Positions 10,206 through 20,728 of a stretch of DNA of 64,000 nt are shown one piece after another; position 1 is the first letter of the stretch; every line of letters starts with the position of its first letter. Origin of the DNA: Fallopia convolvulus (lineage: Eukaryota > Streptophyta > Magnoliopsida > Caryophyllales > Polygonaceae). The stretch is taken from the NCBI GenBank assembly GCA_964016875.1, contig OZ024733.1, positions 18,721,824 to 18,785,823 of the forward strand. Direction: 5' to 3'. The translations under genes were made by a program, and so were the position numbers. Under the pieces are notes generated by a model, which was not told the origin of the DNA, ran no database searches, and saw only the letters and a program-made list of their open reading frames with translations.

Positions 10206-12700
10206 GACAACCAGAGAATAGACACAGTTTAGAGAATATAGATGGTAATGGACTGAGAAGGACCGAGGATAGAAATAGAAGAGAGGGAGAGTCACTATAT
10301 ATAGAAGAGCCTCAATGAGTAATAAGCCTAGATATGAAGTCAGAGAAATATTTGAAACAATTAATGAACAAAGAGAATAAAAGAATATTAATAAATGAAG
10401 TCTCAGAGAAGAGAAAGCATTCTCAGAGAGAGGTGAGATTCTAAGTCTGCAAATAAAGATGTGCATGCAATAAATGCCCACATAAGTAAACTTTGAACAG
10501 GAATTTTCCATGATGAGCTTATTTAATGCTCCAGACTTAGCTATGTGAGGAAAACTATCCTCAAACACAAACATAAGAAGAAGGGGAGCATACCTCAGAC
10601 TTATGTCAAATAAAATAATCAAACCTGAACAATAGCATTGCAAGAATTTATAACCTGGATAATCCTACCAATAAAAAAGTATACAAACACAAGTCATTTC
10701 ATAATACCTCAAAATTGTGACTAGCATATTCCTCATGCTCCATATCAATTTGTAAGGAAAACATTTCATGAAGAAATATCCATATGTGGGAAAAAAATAC
10801 ATGACAACATTAGTTTTAAATCTTTGCACAATACTATGTAAACCAAATATTGAAAAGGCTTTATAATAAGTTGATAGTTTAAATGAACCCTGTGATCAAT
10901 AAGAGAGATAGGATACCAATAGTAGTTAAAAAAGATAGTAAAGAAACCTGTATTTCTGCAAACATCAAGGGTATAGAGCTTTACCAGTTTTGCTTTTGCA
11001 TATGGGAAATGAACTTTCAGAACACAGTTCATAAATGAAATTGTGAAGGATTGTTCATCATTAAGTTCAATCATCTTGCTGGACCATGGAGATATCAAAT
11101 TCTCATCTCTGTCTACCAACCCATACAGGGGCAAACAAAGGAAAATAAGATGACCCCAATAGTACCAAACAAGAACCAAGTTTTGACAGGAACAAATTCC
11201 CATTTTCAGGATCAAAGACCAATCAATCATGGTCCTTATTATTTCATCATGTGACCTGGTTTGTCTCCAACAGTTATAGTAAGCCAGCAGCTCAACTTTA
11301 GAGAAAGCAAGAAAGGATGCTCTCCAAAGGAGCCATTGAACAAAACTACACCCATGGAAGGACAATCTATGAGCATTCCAAGTGCCATTTATGGATTGAA
11401 TATGTAAAATATAACTCATCATCATCCAAGCAAGAGTATTGCACCATTCAGTACAACACAACACTGAGGTGATCCACCAATGTGTCCTGTTATAATTCAA
11501 ACAAATTTTGTAACAAGGTTCAAGATTTAGGTTCAGGCTCATCCCAATCCAAAGAATGAACAAAAACTCAACCTTATATATGAGACTAAAGCCCCATATA
11601 CTTAGGAATTTATGATACATACCCATAATTATGACAAGAAGTTTGGAGATAAGGATTAGAAATACTATATCTGCAGAAGGAGGCCAACACAACCTAAGCA
11701 TTCCCACCATAAGACCGAGATAGCAGCAGCCATACGCACCACCAACAATAGAACACCAATAGCAAACAGAAGGAATACAAAAGAACCCAGAAAGCAGGAG
11801 AAGAAACACAAATGTCCAAAACAAGAAAAGGGGGCAAACAACAACATGAATTAAAACACGACAAAAGCAAGGCAGGCAAACAAGCAAACCAAGACAGGGG
11901 AAAACCAAAAGCAAGAAACAGAAGAACAAAGAAGCCTTAAGAGCATACAAAAGAAGTCAAAAGGAGACCACCAAACCAGCCGAAGCACAAGAACCGAGTC
12001 AGAAACCCAACGAGACAGACAGCAACCAACAAGAAACAATAATATTAAGCCGAAAAGAGCATAACAATGCCAACAATTCAAGCAACGGGAGGCAACACAA
12101 AGCAAAATCACAACAAAGATAAATATACGAAACATTAACCTCACCCAATACCGAGAACAGGGAGTAGAACACATAACCTGATATGAAGAAGTCAGAGACA
12201 AACAACCGAGAAAGGCCTTGTGTCTGAAATTCAAGACCACCAGAGGAGTGCCACGTAGAAGGAAACCGATAGCAAGGAAAAAGATCCCACCAAGAAGCAA
12301 CCGGATCTTCAGAAACATTTCCACATCAAAGAGGAAGAGGAGTAAGTCAGCCTTCCACGATTGGGGATACCAATCACGCTAGGCAAAAGGGTAGGACAAG
12401 TACTCATACATATAAGTTTCAACAACAATATCTAAGAAACGAGCACACCCAGATCTGGAAATACAATCAGTGTCGCTCAAGAGACTAAAAATCTTGCCAA
12501 AGGGGTAAGTAACAGGGTAGGGATTGAAGAGATCATTCCAAAGAAATGAAATCAACATAGGAAAGGGAAAGAGGAAAAAACGAGAGACGGATTTACAGTA
12601 GGATGCATGATTGATCGAGAGAGAATCAATCGAGAGAGGCGGCCGAAACCCTAGGAAGAACAAAAAAGGGAGAAAGAGGGAGGGGCGCGTGAGGCGCGTT
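10206..12700 (-). other. Probable LINE 5' region, non-coding
   Basis: This 2.5-kb stretch upstream of ORF1 has several long open frames on the minus strand (394 codons at 11950-10766, 157 at 12324-11851). Their products are Leu/Phe/Cys/Trp-rich mixtures with no recognisable domain, which is expected from A/G-rich DNA read on the opposite strand. The distal end (about 12560-12700) reads on the minus strand as a CT-rich leader with GGGTTTCGGCCG, like a plant 5' UTR. Another unrecognised insertion within it is possible. Confidence 0.45.
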
Positions 12701-12738
12701 CCAAGTTTTTTTGAAAAGAAGCAAAATCAAACAAGAAT

Positions 12739-13147
12739 AGAGTTGTCAAAAACTGACCCGACTCGCCCGATAATTTTAGGGTTAAGACCCGAAAATTTGA
12801 ACCCGAAACCCCGAAATAAACCGAACCCGATAAAAACCCAAAACCCGTTGGGTTGACCGATTTAGTATATTTATAGAATTTTTTAAATTTATTTTGACAC
12901 TTATAATATATTTTGTTATTAAAAAAATGAAAATAATATATTATAATTAAATATTATTATTTAATTAAAAATTGATTTTAATAATCATAAGAAAAAAGGA
13001 GATTTTAGACCTGCTGGTCAACCCGACCCGACCCAAAACCCGCTACAAACCGACCCAATTGACCCGTGACCCATAACGAACCAGAACTCGATTTAACCCG
13101 AACCCGAACCGGCCCAACCCAACCCGACCCGATTGACAGGTCTAATT
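12739..13147. mobile_element. hAT-like MITE with ACCCG subterminal repeats
   Basis: A 409-bp segment is flanked by a perfect 8-bp duplication ACAAGAAT (12731-12738 and 13148-13155), the length typical of hAT elements. Its ends read AGAGTTGTC and, inverted, AGACCTGTC, so short imperfect inverted termini are present. Both subterminal regions are packed with ACCCG/ACCCGACCCG units, with an AT-rich core between them. There is no coding capacity. The right end may include three extra bases relative to the symmetric terminus. Confidence 0.75.
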
Positions 13148-13155
13148 ACAAGAAT

Positions 13156-14185
13156 GGTCGAAATTCGAAAAGATAAGCAGAAGGCAATTGAGTTGACTTC
13201 ACAATAGGAAAATGAAATCCTAGCACTTGTATGGAGGAATGCAATTGAAGGTTGGGTAAAGATCAAATCAATGGATATTTCAGGCTAATGTTAACACTCC
13301 AATTTTATCTTCAATCTACCCTTAGAGCGGAACTATACGGGGGCAAGAAGTGGTCTTGGCCTCTCAATACAATTTTTTTTTCGATATATGTTTTTCTTTC
13401 GTTGATAGCTTCAATTTGATATATTATAAGCTTCAATCTATTATCTGAGCAAAAAGTTATAATCGTTTGAAGATTACAAGTATGCAAACCAATTTCACAT
13501 GTCATTTACTTAGTTAAGATGTTTTTTTTTAAATTTTATACTTCATACGGTAATTGAACTCGGGATCTTTAAAAGAATAGATTATAATAAAATAGGAGTG
13601 CATGTTTTAAGTACTTATTTTAGTCCCTTCGGGAACTTATTCAAGCGGATAGGATTTCAAGCTAGGTACAAGAGGTATACATTTCGGGCTTTTCAGCTCT
13701 CACGGGCATTGTCCGTAACAAAAACAAAATTAGTTTTTCTAGTTACGCATTTATAACTTTTGAGGTTTTTTATGTGTTTTCACCGTTTTATATTTTTTAA
13801 AATTGAAATTTCTTTTAGCTGCACAAGAAAACTTTTTTGCCCCCCCCAAAAAAAAATTCTAGTTCCGCCGCTGTCAACCCTATCTATAATACTAAAGTGG
13901 AAACTAAATATTTTTAAGGATTTGAGCCACATGACATATGTTAAGTAAAGAATTTTTTTATTTTTCAATATTTTTTCTAAAACATCTTCACCTTACTCAC
14001 TTTCCCCAACAACGGATCCTCTGATGTAGACTATGATTCAAATACTGCTTCACCAATCAAATTGTCAATATATATAATTATTTTATAATTTAATAAAATT
14101 ATGGAAATTAAATAAAAAATGACAACTAAATTATGTAATTTCTACTCTTTCCTTTTTCTTTTAGTGTTGTCGCTCATCCATCCCT
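13156..14185. other. Gene-free spacer
   Basis: AT-rich DNA with C and A homopolymer runs at 13840-13858 and the phrase CTAGTTCCGCCGCTG after them, which occurs in plant repeat debris. Short open frames on both strands around 13760-13968 mirror each other and look accidental. I see no gene or clear element end. Confidence 0.5.
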
Positions 14186-15081
14186 TGATGTGAACCCGTC
14201 TTCAAAGAATCTGAATTCACGAATGGATCTTGGTCTTGGACGCGTAATAGGTCTCGAGCGATGTGGAAGTGATAGGTTGTGAGGCGAGAGGCCTAGAATT
14301 AAGGGAGAAATCAGAGTGTAGAGATGAGAATTATCGAGTTCAAGGGAGAACACGATGAGAGGAAGAGAGTTTGAGGAGTTTGACGCCTAATAATGATAGT
14401 ATGGGAACAATCCAGCAGAACTTCGTTATCAAATTCAATCAAGCGTGCATAAACAAGAGTGGTGTGGCTCCTTATATAAAGGAGTCCACGAAAATCCCTA
14501 GGAAGGCTAGGTGGTGGCTAGGGCATTGTGTGCAAACAAGTCCAACGTCGGCCCAAGCCCAAAAACAACATACCAAAACTAGAAACACACAATACTAGAA
14601 TGTTTTAACAAGGAAATATGCTAAAAATAGTATTGTAAATATAGAGATCATGGTGGCCATGTCGCAAGTGTTGCGATAAGTCCATGAAGAGGTTGGCGCG
14701 GTGCGACAAGTTTGCCGACGCGCCAGAGGGAATGCGCAAGGTATATCGCGGTAAACTATGTGCGGCGCGGCACGACCTTAGCGCACACCCGAACCTCAAG
14801 TGTCGGGGCTGGGGTGCGCCGACGCTGGCTCATGGCTGGCAAGGCACGCCAAGTTTGGCATGGAGGTGTCAATGTCCTCGACGCCGAGTGACGGTGTGGT
14901 GCCGAGAGTGACGACGCATACGAAGGTTGACTTGGCCTTAGGCGCACCATGGTTGGCTAGTGTGCGTGCAATGATGGAAGTCGTGACTCGAGCGATGACA
15001 CGAGTTCGAGCTCTAGTGACGGGTCCGTCGGAGTACATGGACAAGGACTCCTCTTGGTTGACATCCATGGGCTGGTTCACA
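14186..15081 (-). repeat. Element A 3' LTR
   Basis: It starts TGATGTGAAC and ends GGTTCACA on the plus strand, matching the right copy in blocks such as GGTGTGGCTCCTTATATA, GAGGCCTAGAATT and AGAACTTCGTTATC. The minus strand carries a TATATAAGG promoter-like motif near 14475. Divergence from the partner LTR is high, with many indels. Confidence 0.75.
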
Positions 15082-15100
15082 TCACCCTCCCCCCTAGGTG
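15082..15100 (-). other. Element A polypurine tract
   Basis: Directly inside the 3' LTR, the minus strand reads CCTAGGGGGGAGGGTGA before the LTR start TGTGAACC. This is the expected plus-strand priming site of reverse transcription. Confidence 0.65.
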
Positions 15101-15430
15101 GGAAATGTCTCCATTTCCTCGTCATGATACTCGGGATCCACATAGGGAGAGAGATATGAGACATTGAAGGAAGCGTGGACATTGTACTTACCCGGGAGGT
15201 CCAAGATGTACGAGTTGTCCCCGATGCGCCGAAGGACTAAAAAGGGGGTGTCTCCCCTAGATTGTAGCTTCATCTTGCGAGCCTCAGGAAACTGATCCTT
15301 GCGAAGATGTAGCCACACCATGTCTCCAGGCTCGAAGATTAGTGAACTGCGTCCCTTGTTGCATTGGGCGGTGTACTACTCTGAGCGCTTCTCCAGCTGG
15401 GCCTTGGTGTGCTCGTGTAGGCGAAAAACA
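15100..15430 (-). pseudogene. Element A integrase C-terminal remnant
   Basis: The minus strand encodes the C-terminal part of a gypsy integrase: a basic helix with KAQLEKRSE, an in-frame stop, then LIFEPGDMVWLHLRKDQFPE, then GDNSYILDLPGKYN and FNVSYLSPYV. This is the non-catalytic DNA-binding and GPY-like region. The catalytic core, RNase H, reverse transcriptase and protease are absent. The next recognisable sequence upstream is the gag zinc knuckle only about 100 bp away, so several kilobases were lost by internal deletion. Confidence 0.8.
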
Positions 15431-15850
15431 TTGTTGGCGTCTCGTCCACGCTCTCATATGTCGATGTGTGAGCCGGGAACAAGACCCTTTGGGTGTTGGG
15501 ACAATCCCGCTTGAGATGGCCACGCCCACCACATTATTAGCACTCGATGTCTTGAGTCCTAGGTTGTGGGCTGGTTGGTGTCTTATCACGGTTTTCCCCA
15601 CCCTAGGGTTCTTGGAGTGTTTCTCTTGAGTACTTACCTTGGGTATAGAGTTTAGATATAGAGGAAGAAATAAAGGGTTTAATACCCAAACCGGATTGAC
15701 TACAGTTAGAATTATACCTCGGGGTGTAGTTCGACTTCGACCTCTTGTATTGTTCATAAAGCTCAATGTTCGTGTGGATTAAGGTCCCTATATCCTTGAT
15801 GGGCTAAACCACAAGCTTGTCACAGATCCACGTTTTGAACCTCGTCATAA
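15431..15850 (-). pseudogene. Element A gag C-terminal remnant with zinc knuckle
   Basis: The minus strand shows a degraded CCHC knuckle at about 15485-15545. The first Cys is followed by two stop codons where the next two residues should be, then CGGRGHLKRDCPN. Upstream, the capsid-like tail contains IELYEQYKRSKSNYTPRYNS, typical of gypsy gag near its C-terminus. Further stops interrupt it. It abuts the LTR-like insertion at 15851 and continues as the acidic gag part beyond 18281. Confidence 0.7.
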
Positions 15851-18280
15851 TGTAATAACTACTATTTCAATATAAAAGAAACATTATTTGTATTTAATTA
15901 AGTTTTCTCTAAAATAGAGAGTTTATTTATTATTATGATTTTCATAATATAACATTAAAATTTATAAAAGTATAGCATATTGTCAAATAAAAATTTTAAA
16001 TAATTAAGGAGAAACAATATTGCAATTTAATTCCACATTTAAATTAAATCCTAAATAAAAAAAATAAGGATAATTGGCCAAAAATAAAAATGCGAGAGGT
16101 GGGACTCGAACCCATGACCTCTTGCATTGTCCAAACTAACACACGCACCTTTTCCGCTATACTATGGTAACTTATCTAGCCACTTAGAACTTTAAACCCT
16201 CTTATATCTTTATTTATTCCTTTCTTGTTAAAAGAGATAAGCCATGACTGATGGATGTGACGTAGAATCAATCAAGGAGCTCCACCATGGCCACTAGAGC
16301 TCTCTCTTCCCACCTCTCCTCTTCACCAATCTCCTTCGTCCACCACCATTGCAAGAAACACGCCATGCACCAACCTCCATGGATGGACCTCTCATGCCGG
16401 AGTTCCCACCGCCCTTGCCACGCCGCCTGCTGGTCCGCCCCCCTCTCCTGTTTTCTCTTCTCCTGTGTTCTGTTTTGTACAGAACGTGAAAACAAGTTAT
16501 TGGTATATTTTTATTAAGTTGCCTTTTTATTTTTAGACCCATATAAAATCCAGAATATTAAAAATCAGATTTTATAAGATATTTTCCCTTGTACATAGTT
16601 TTTCTTAATAAAAATAACATGCATGCATAAGATTTAAGATAAAATAAATTTTGTAAATCATAAAATAAATCCTAATAAATTGTAAGGACTATAATAGTGA
16701 TTTTGAGCATAGAAATTCTAAAATTTAAAAATTATGTCAAGTTAGACATATTTTTCTTTCATTATAAAAGAAATAGTTTAAAATAAGGAAATTAAATAAT
16801 ACAAGACTTTGTTAAGAGAAAAATAGTCGTGTATGTCATTTTAGCCTTATTATAACTTTGAAATAATTTATATACGAGCCTTTGACTAAAGTAATTTAAT
16901 AAGAACAAAAATGTGCTTAAATAATTTATAATCACTCTTGAATGTAATTTTAGATCATTATGTTTTTGGAATAAAATTAATTAATCTATGGAAATGCTAT
17001 CACCATGAGAATAATATCTATTTAAATAAAAGGGATAAAATTTCATGGGACTTTTATAAAGGTTTTTTGTGAATTAACTCACCTTTGCATGTCAACTTAA
17101 AACCTTAATAATAATTTTGGAGAATATTATAAATGACCTTAGACTTAATAAAAATAATTGTAAATAATACTTATTTAACTAAATTAAATAAATATTGCTA
17201 GAAGGTTTTAAAACAGGAATTTCTTGGATTTAGTCCAACTTTTGCATGAACCTTTAAATGAGTATAAGTATTTTATAAAAGTTATTTTTAAAACATCTAT
17301 TTGAAAATAATAATCAAGCATTATTATTGTTTACATCTTTCACCTAAATTATTAAATAAAATAATTTAGCTTATCATATTATTCTCTTAGTGAAAGGAAA
17401 AATAAGAGAAGAGGGTAGTTTAATAAATGAGATAAGAATTTTAATATAAATTCGATCGCTATCTCTCGAAATGCTAGGTCAAAACTTTCGAGCTCACTAA
17501 GTCCGTCGAGTTTATTCGAGCCTTATGAAAAGTCCAAACACGATTCAAGGCAAGTGGATATTCTCTTTGAAGCTTTTCGATAATTCATTTTCGTTAAATT
17601 TCTCGATGTTGGGAACAACTTGTTTGATAAAATAAATGAATCTAGGAATATCGATTGTTAGAAATAACGACCCCCTTGTTATCGTTATTACGATTATTAT
17701 TGTTAATAGAATCATTACTAGGCTTGTTTGTGTGGCATTTTCTTGTTTAAAATCTCTTTCGAGATTCGTATGGATTTAATAATAAGGGATGTGGGTTTGG
17801 CCTCGAACATCTCTATATAACATGTCGAGTGGTATGGCAATATTCCCTCTCTTCCCGCGACTTAAGGATCATGATCTATGTCCGCTCCTACTCATTGGAG
17901 GGATGTCTACACCCTAGCCAGGTGTCGGAACTTTGTTCCCCTTAAGTGGACTCGGCTCTTTCATAACCTCCACACCCTTAAAAGTCATTAATGTTATGCA
18001 AAGATTTGTCACATAATAAAGATAAGTGCTAGTGCACATTAAAAGAAATTAAAACCGAGCCGGATTAGTACAACTTGGAAGGCCGACCCGGCTATCGGTT
18101 CTTGAACGATTGTCTTTCCAATCTGAATGCTTATTTGGGCTTGTCAAGGTGGGCTTGGTAGTTAAGCGCCTTTGGGCCACCTCCCCGATCTGGAGTACCG
18201 AATAAGATGAGATTGGTTGAGGTCCAAACAAGGCGCGAGAGGTTTTCAAAAACTTTTATGTAATTATAACGTTACCAACA
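15851..18280 (+). mobile_element. Probable truncated LTR related to the 20729-23841 LTR
   Basis: A long AT-rich, gene-free block interrupts gag of element A. It begins TGTAATA, like the minus-strand start TGTAATATCCC of the solo LTR at 20729-23841. A block around 18045-18115 (minus) shares CTTCCAAGTTGTACTAA with the solo LTR near 21590. That block lies about 2.23 kb from the start here and about 2.26 kb from the start of the other LTR, so the two are collinear. The right end is ragged and I see no flank duplication, so it is probably truncated. Confidence 0.45.
16088..16166 (-). other. tRNA-like segment (SINE head or tRNA relic)
   Basis: The minus strand contains a perfect B-box-like GGTTCGAGTCC followed by CACCTCTCGC, and about 50 nt upstream an A-box-like TAGTATAGCGG. 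No clean acceptor-stem pairing or anticodon loop emerges, so it is not called a tRNA gene. Such tRNA-like fragments are common in plant repeats. Confidence 0.35.
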
Positions 18281-19109
18281 TTATTTTATTCTATGAAGTT
18301 CTACAATCTAGTAGTTCTTTCTTTTCGGTTTAAGGGTTATCTCACCTCGAGATCGACTCGTTTCCATCCTTAAAGCTCCACATAAAGTTTCTACATCTCA
18401 AACACATCTCGCTTAGTCTCCTTAGACTAATTCCGCTCTTTTTCGCATTTTTGTCTAGGATCCAATCCCAATCCCGATCTATCCACTCCTCAGCCTCACG
18501 GATCATGGGGTGGTCAAAACTCTCATCCTCGGAATCCTCATCATACTCTGTATAGGAGTCCTCTGAATTCGAGTACGTCAGGATAGTAGGACTTTGGTGA
18601 CAACAATACTCATCGACATCGTAATCACCATTTCCCTTCTTCTTCTTAGGACTCGACGTCTTAGACTTCTTTTTCTTCTTTTGCTCCGCTTGATGATGCC
18701 TCCATTATGCCGAGTCATAATCCTCGTCGGAGTGGAAGTCATGGACATATACGTCATCTTCGATGTCGGTCGGCCGACTCTCTTTCATGAACTCCAAGCG
18801 TTGGAATCCTTGTTGTCAAGAAGGGTTGGCGAGTTGCATTCCCTTCTCCTGGGTCGTGGCCTTTTGAACCGTCGTGCCTTGAGGTTGCACGCTCGGTTTC
18901 ATAGGCGGAGTGTGGCCGAAATTATAGTCTTTTTTAACCATCAACTCAGACAACATCCTCTCGATTGCGTCTTGGCACGCATCGCTCGGCGCGGCCTCTA
19001 GCGTCGGCAAGAATGTCGGTTGGACCGTGGGCGGTGTTGTGCACGCGGCTTGTTCTTAGGATTGGTTTCCTCCCGTTTCTTGTGTCTCCATGCTAGACAC
19101 GTCACCCAT
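18281..19109 (-). pseudogene. Element A gag N-terminal part
   Basis: From an ATG at 19107-19109 the minus strand encodes MGDVSSMETQETGGNQS, a stop, then TLEAAPSDACQDAIERMLSE, followed by a low-complexity charged region (EQKKKKKSKTSSPKKKKGNG, then an acidic EYDEDSEDESFDHP). This charged N-terminus followed by capsid is common in plant gypsy gag. The capsid core itself is interrupted by the insertion at 15851-18280, and several stops are present. The gene would have encoded the structural particle protein. Confidence 0.6.
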
Positions 19110-20070
19110 TTCCACCATAGACAAGAACGAGTAAAAACCTCACAAGAATAACAAACAAACAAGAGGATCGAGATATTGTAGGATTCACCGACCCAAGTAC
19201 TCTAATGTGCACGACACAAGAGGCTTAAGGGTTGGGGTGGCTAGGATCTCGACCAAACACAAGTAGGCTCAACGCAATCAAGCACAAGCAAACATACAAG
19301 AGAGAAGGGAGGGGTGTGAGCATCGGCCAAGATTGTGGCAATCAAACACAATCAAGCACAAGCAAGAATCTCGTCCAAAGAGGTAGGTCGAGATTGTGGC
19401 AATCAAACACAATAAAATCAAGACAAGTAAGATATGCAAGATAAGAATGTGTCTAAATTAGAAGATATTAGAGAGAAAAGATTGTGGTGGTTGCCGAAAA
19501 TAAGATATTGGAAGATCTTGCCTTATTTTGGCTATTATCTTCCAAATATTTTTTTAAATTAGGGTAACCGATCTGATTTTTTTATATTAATCAAATAAAA
19601 TCTTGTGGATTTTATCCTCCAATATCTTAACAATTATGGCAACAAATATGGCAAATTCGGCCGATATCTTCAACAAAATGGATTTCATCCTCTTTTGTGA
19701 AAATAACGTCCAAACGGAATGGATTTTGATCCTCTTCCTAACCAAGAACACGAGGAACACAACAAGAACAACGATGATATGCTTGACACACACACAAGAT
19801 CAATAGGCAATATGTCGCAATAAAAAGACTCTAGAATGCAAGACTTATAACTTAACACAATATCATCAAGAACAAGTGCAAGTCGAGAGGTGTTGGCAAA
19901 TTATTATTTTTTTTGTAATTTTCTGAATTTTTCGAAGCAAAAACGATCATATCCTAAATGAATGATGGTAGGAGACGGATGATATGGTAAATATGCAAAC
20001 AATGGTGGTAGGGAAAAAACATTTCGTGCAAAAGAGAGCACAAGGGTAAGATGAGACTTACGCAATTCGA
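19110..20070 (-). other. Element A leader (5' UTR)
   Basis: Non-coding region between the primer-binding site and gag. It contains a repeated block GATTGTGGCAATCAAACACA at about 19333 and 19393 and other CAAGCACAA repeats. Confidence 0.55.
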
Positions 20071-20086
20071 TGGCTCTAACGCCAGT
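20071..20086 (-). other. Element A primer-binding site
   Basis: Two bases inside the 5' LTR the minus strand reads TGGCGTTAGAGCCA, a variant of the TGGTATCAGAGCC site complementary to initiator Met tRNA. Position and orientation fix the element as minus-strand. Confidence 0.65.
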
Positions 20087-20728
20087 TGATGTGAATCCGT
20101 CTTGAGAAAGATGGAGTCACTCGTGGATCTTTGTCTTAGACGTGTATTGGGTCTCGAATGAGTGCGGAAGCAATAGATTTTGAGGCGTGAGGCCTAGAAT
20201 TTGAGGGAGAAATAGAATAAGAGATGAGAGTTGATCGAATTCAAGGGAGATATCCACCTAGAGGAAGAGGATAGGAGGTGATGCCCAATTTGATAGATTT
20301 CTGAAACAATTTCAATAGAACTTCGTTATCGATCAATAATATCAAGCGTAAATAATAAAAAGGGGTGTGGCTCCTTATATAGAGGAGGCCACAAAACCCT
20401 AGGAAGCAAAGGGGGTGGACACTAGGGGTGCGCATGCAAGTGGTCCAACGACGCCAAGCCCAACAACAACATACTAAATCTTGCAAAAAAACATACTTAG
20501 AATGTCTAGAAATCGAAAGATGTCCCAAATAAGCAATAAAGGATAGTGGTCATGGCCAAGGGGTCATGGGTGTCACGACCTAGGTCATAACAAGGCCATC
20601 GCGATGCGACAAGGGCGCTAGTGCGCTTGCACGCTCGCACAAGGCTTGTCGCGACACGTTGTGTGCGGCGCGACATGGCCTCGGTGCTGGCGAGAACCTC
20701 AAGTGGTGAGGCCTGGCCGTGTCAAGGC

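Larger units (their letters stand above)
2805..12700 (-). mobile_element. L1-type LINE (non-LTR retrotransposon), decayed
   Basis: Reading the minus strand, the element has a long 5' region, ORF1 with a DUF4283 gag-like domain and a CCHC knuckle, ORF2 with endonuclease, reverse transcriptase, zf-RVT and RNase H domains in that order, and a 3' end in a 10-nt poly-A (poly-T at 2805-2814 on the plus strand). This is the standard order of plant L1 LINEs. Without the 897-bp LTR it would be about 9 kb. The 5' limit near 12700 is an estimate based on a leader-like tract rich in CT next to GGGTTTCGGCCG. I could not match a target-site duplication across the two ends. Several frameshifts and stops make it inactive. 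Confidence 0.85.

Noticed and set aside
10766..11950. 394-codon open frame on the minus strand
   Set aside because: Leu/Phe/Cys/Trp-rich product without any motif, in A/G-rich DNA; the reading looks accidental within the LINE 5' region.
2850..12700. LINE target-site duplication
   Set aside because: I compared the poly-T side (AAGTAAATAA) with the region near 12700 and found no convincing match, so none is claimed.
13760..13968. Pair of overlapping 62-codon frames on opposite strands
   Set aside because: Both arise from A/T/C homopolymer-rich DNA and have no protein features.
14796..15159. Overlapping open frames on both strands
   Set aside because: GC-rich LTR DNA is open in several frames; only the integrase-tail frame continues into recognisable protein.
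16088..16166. Possible functional tRNA gene
   Set aside because: The B-box is good but I cannot form a convincing acceptor stem or anticodon arm, and the context is an LTR-like repeat; kept only as a tRNA-like segment.
17800..17830. TATATAA motif as a promoter of a gene
   Set aside because: No reading frame follows, and its place does not match the TATA position in the related LTR.
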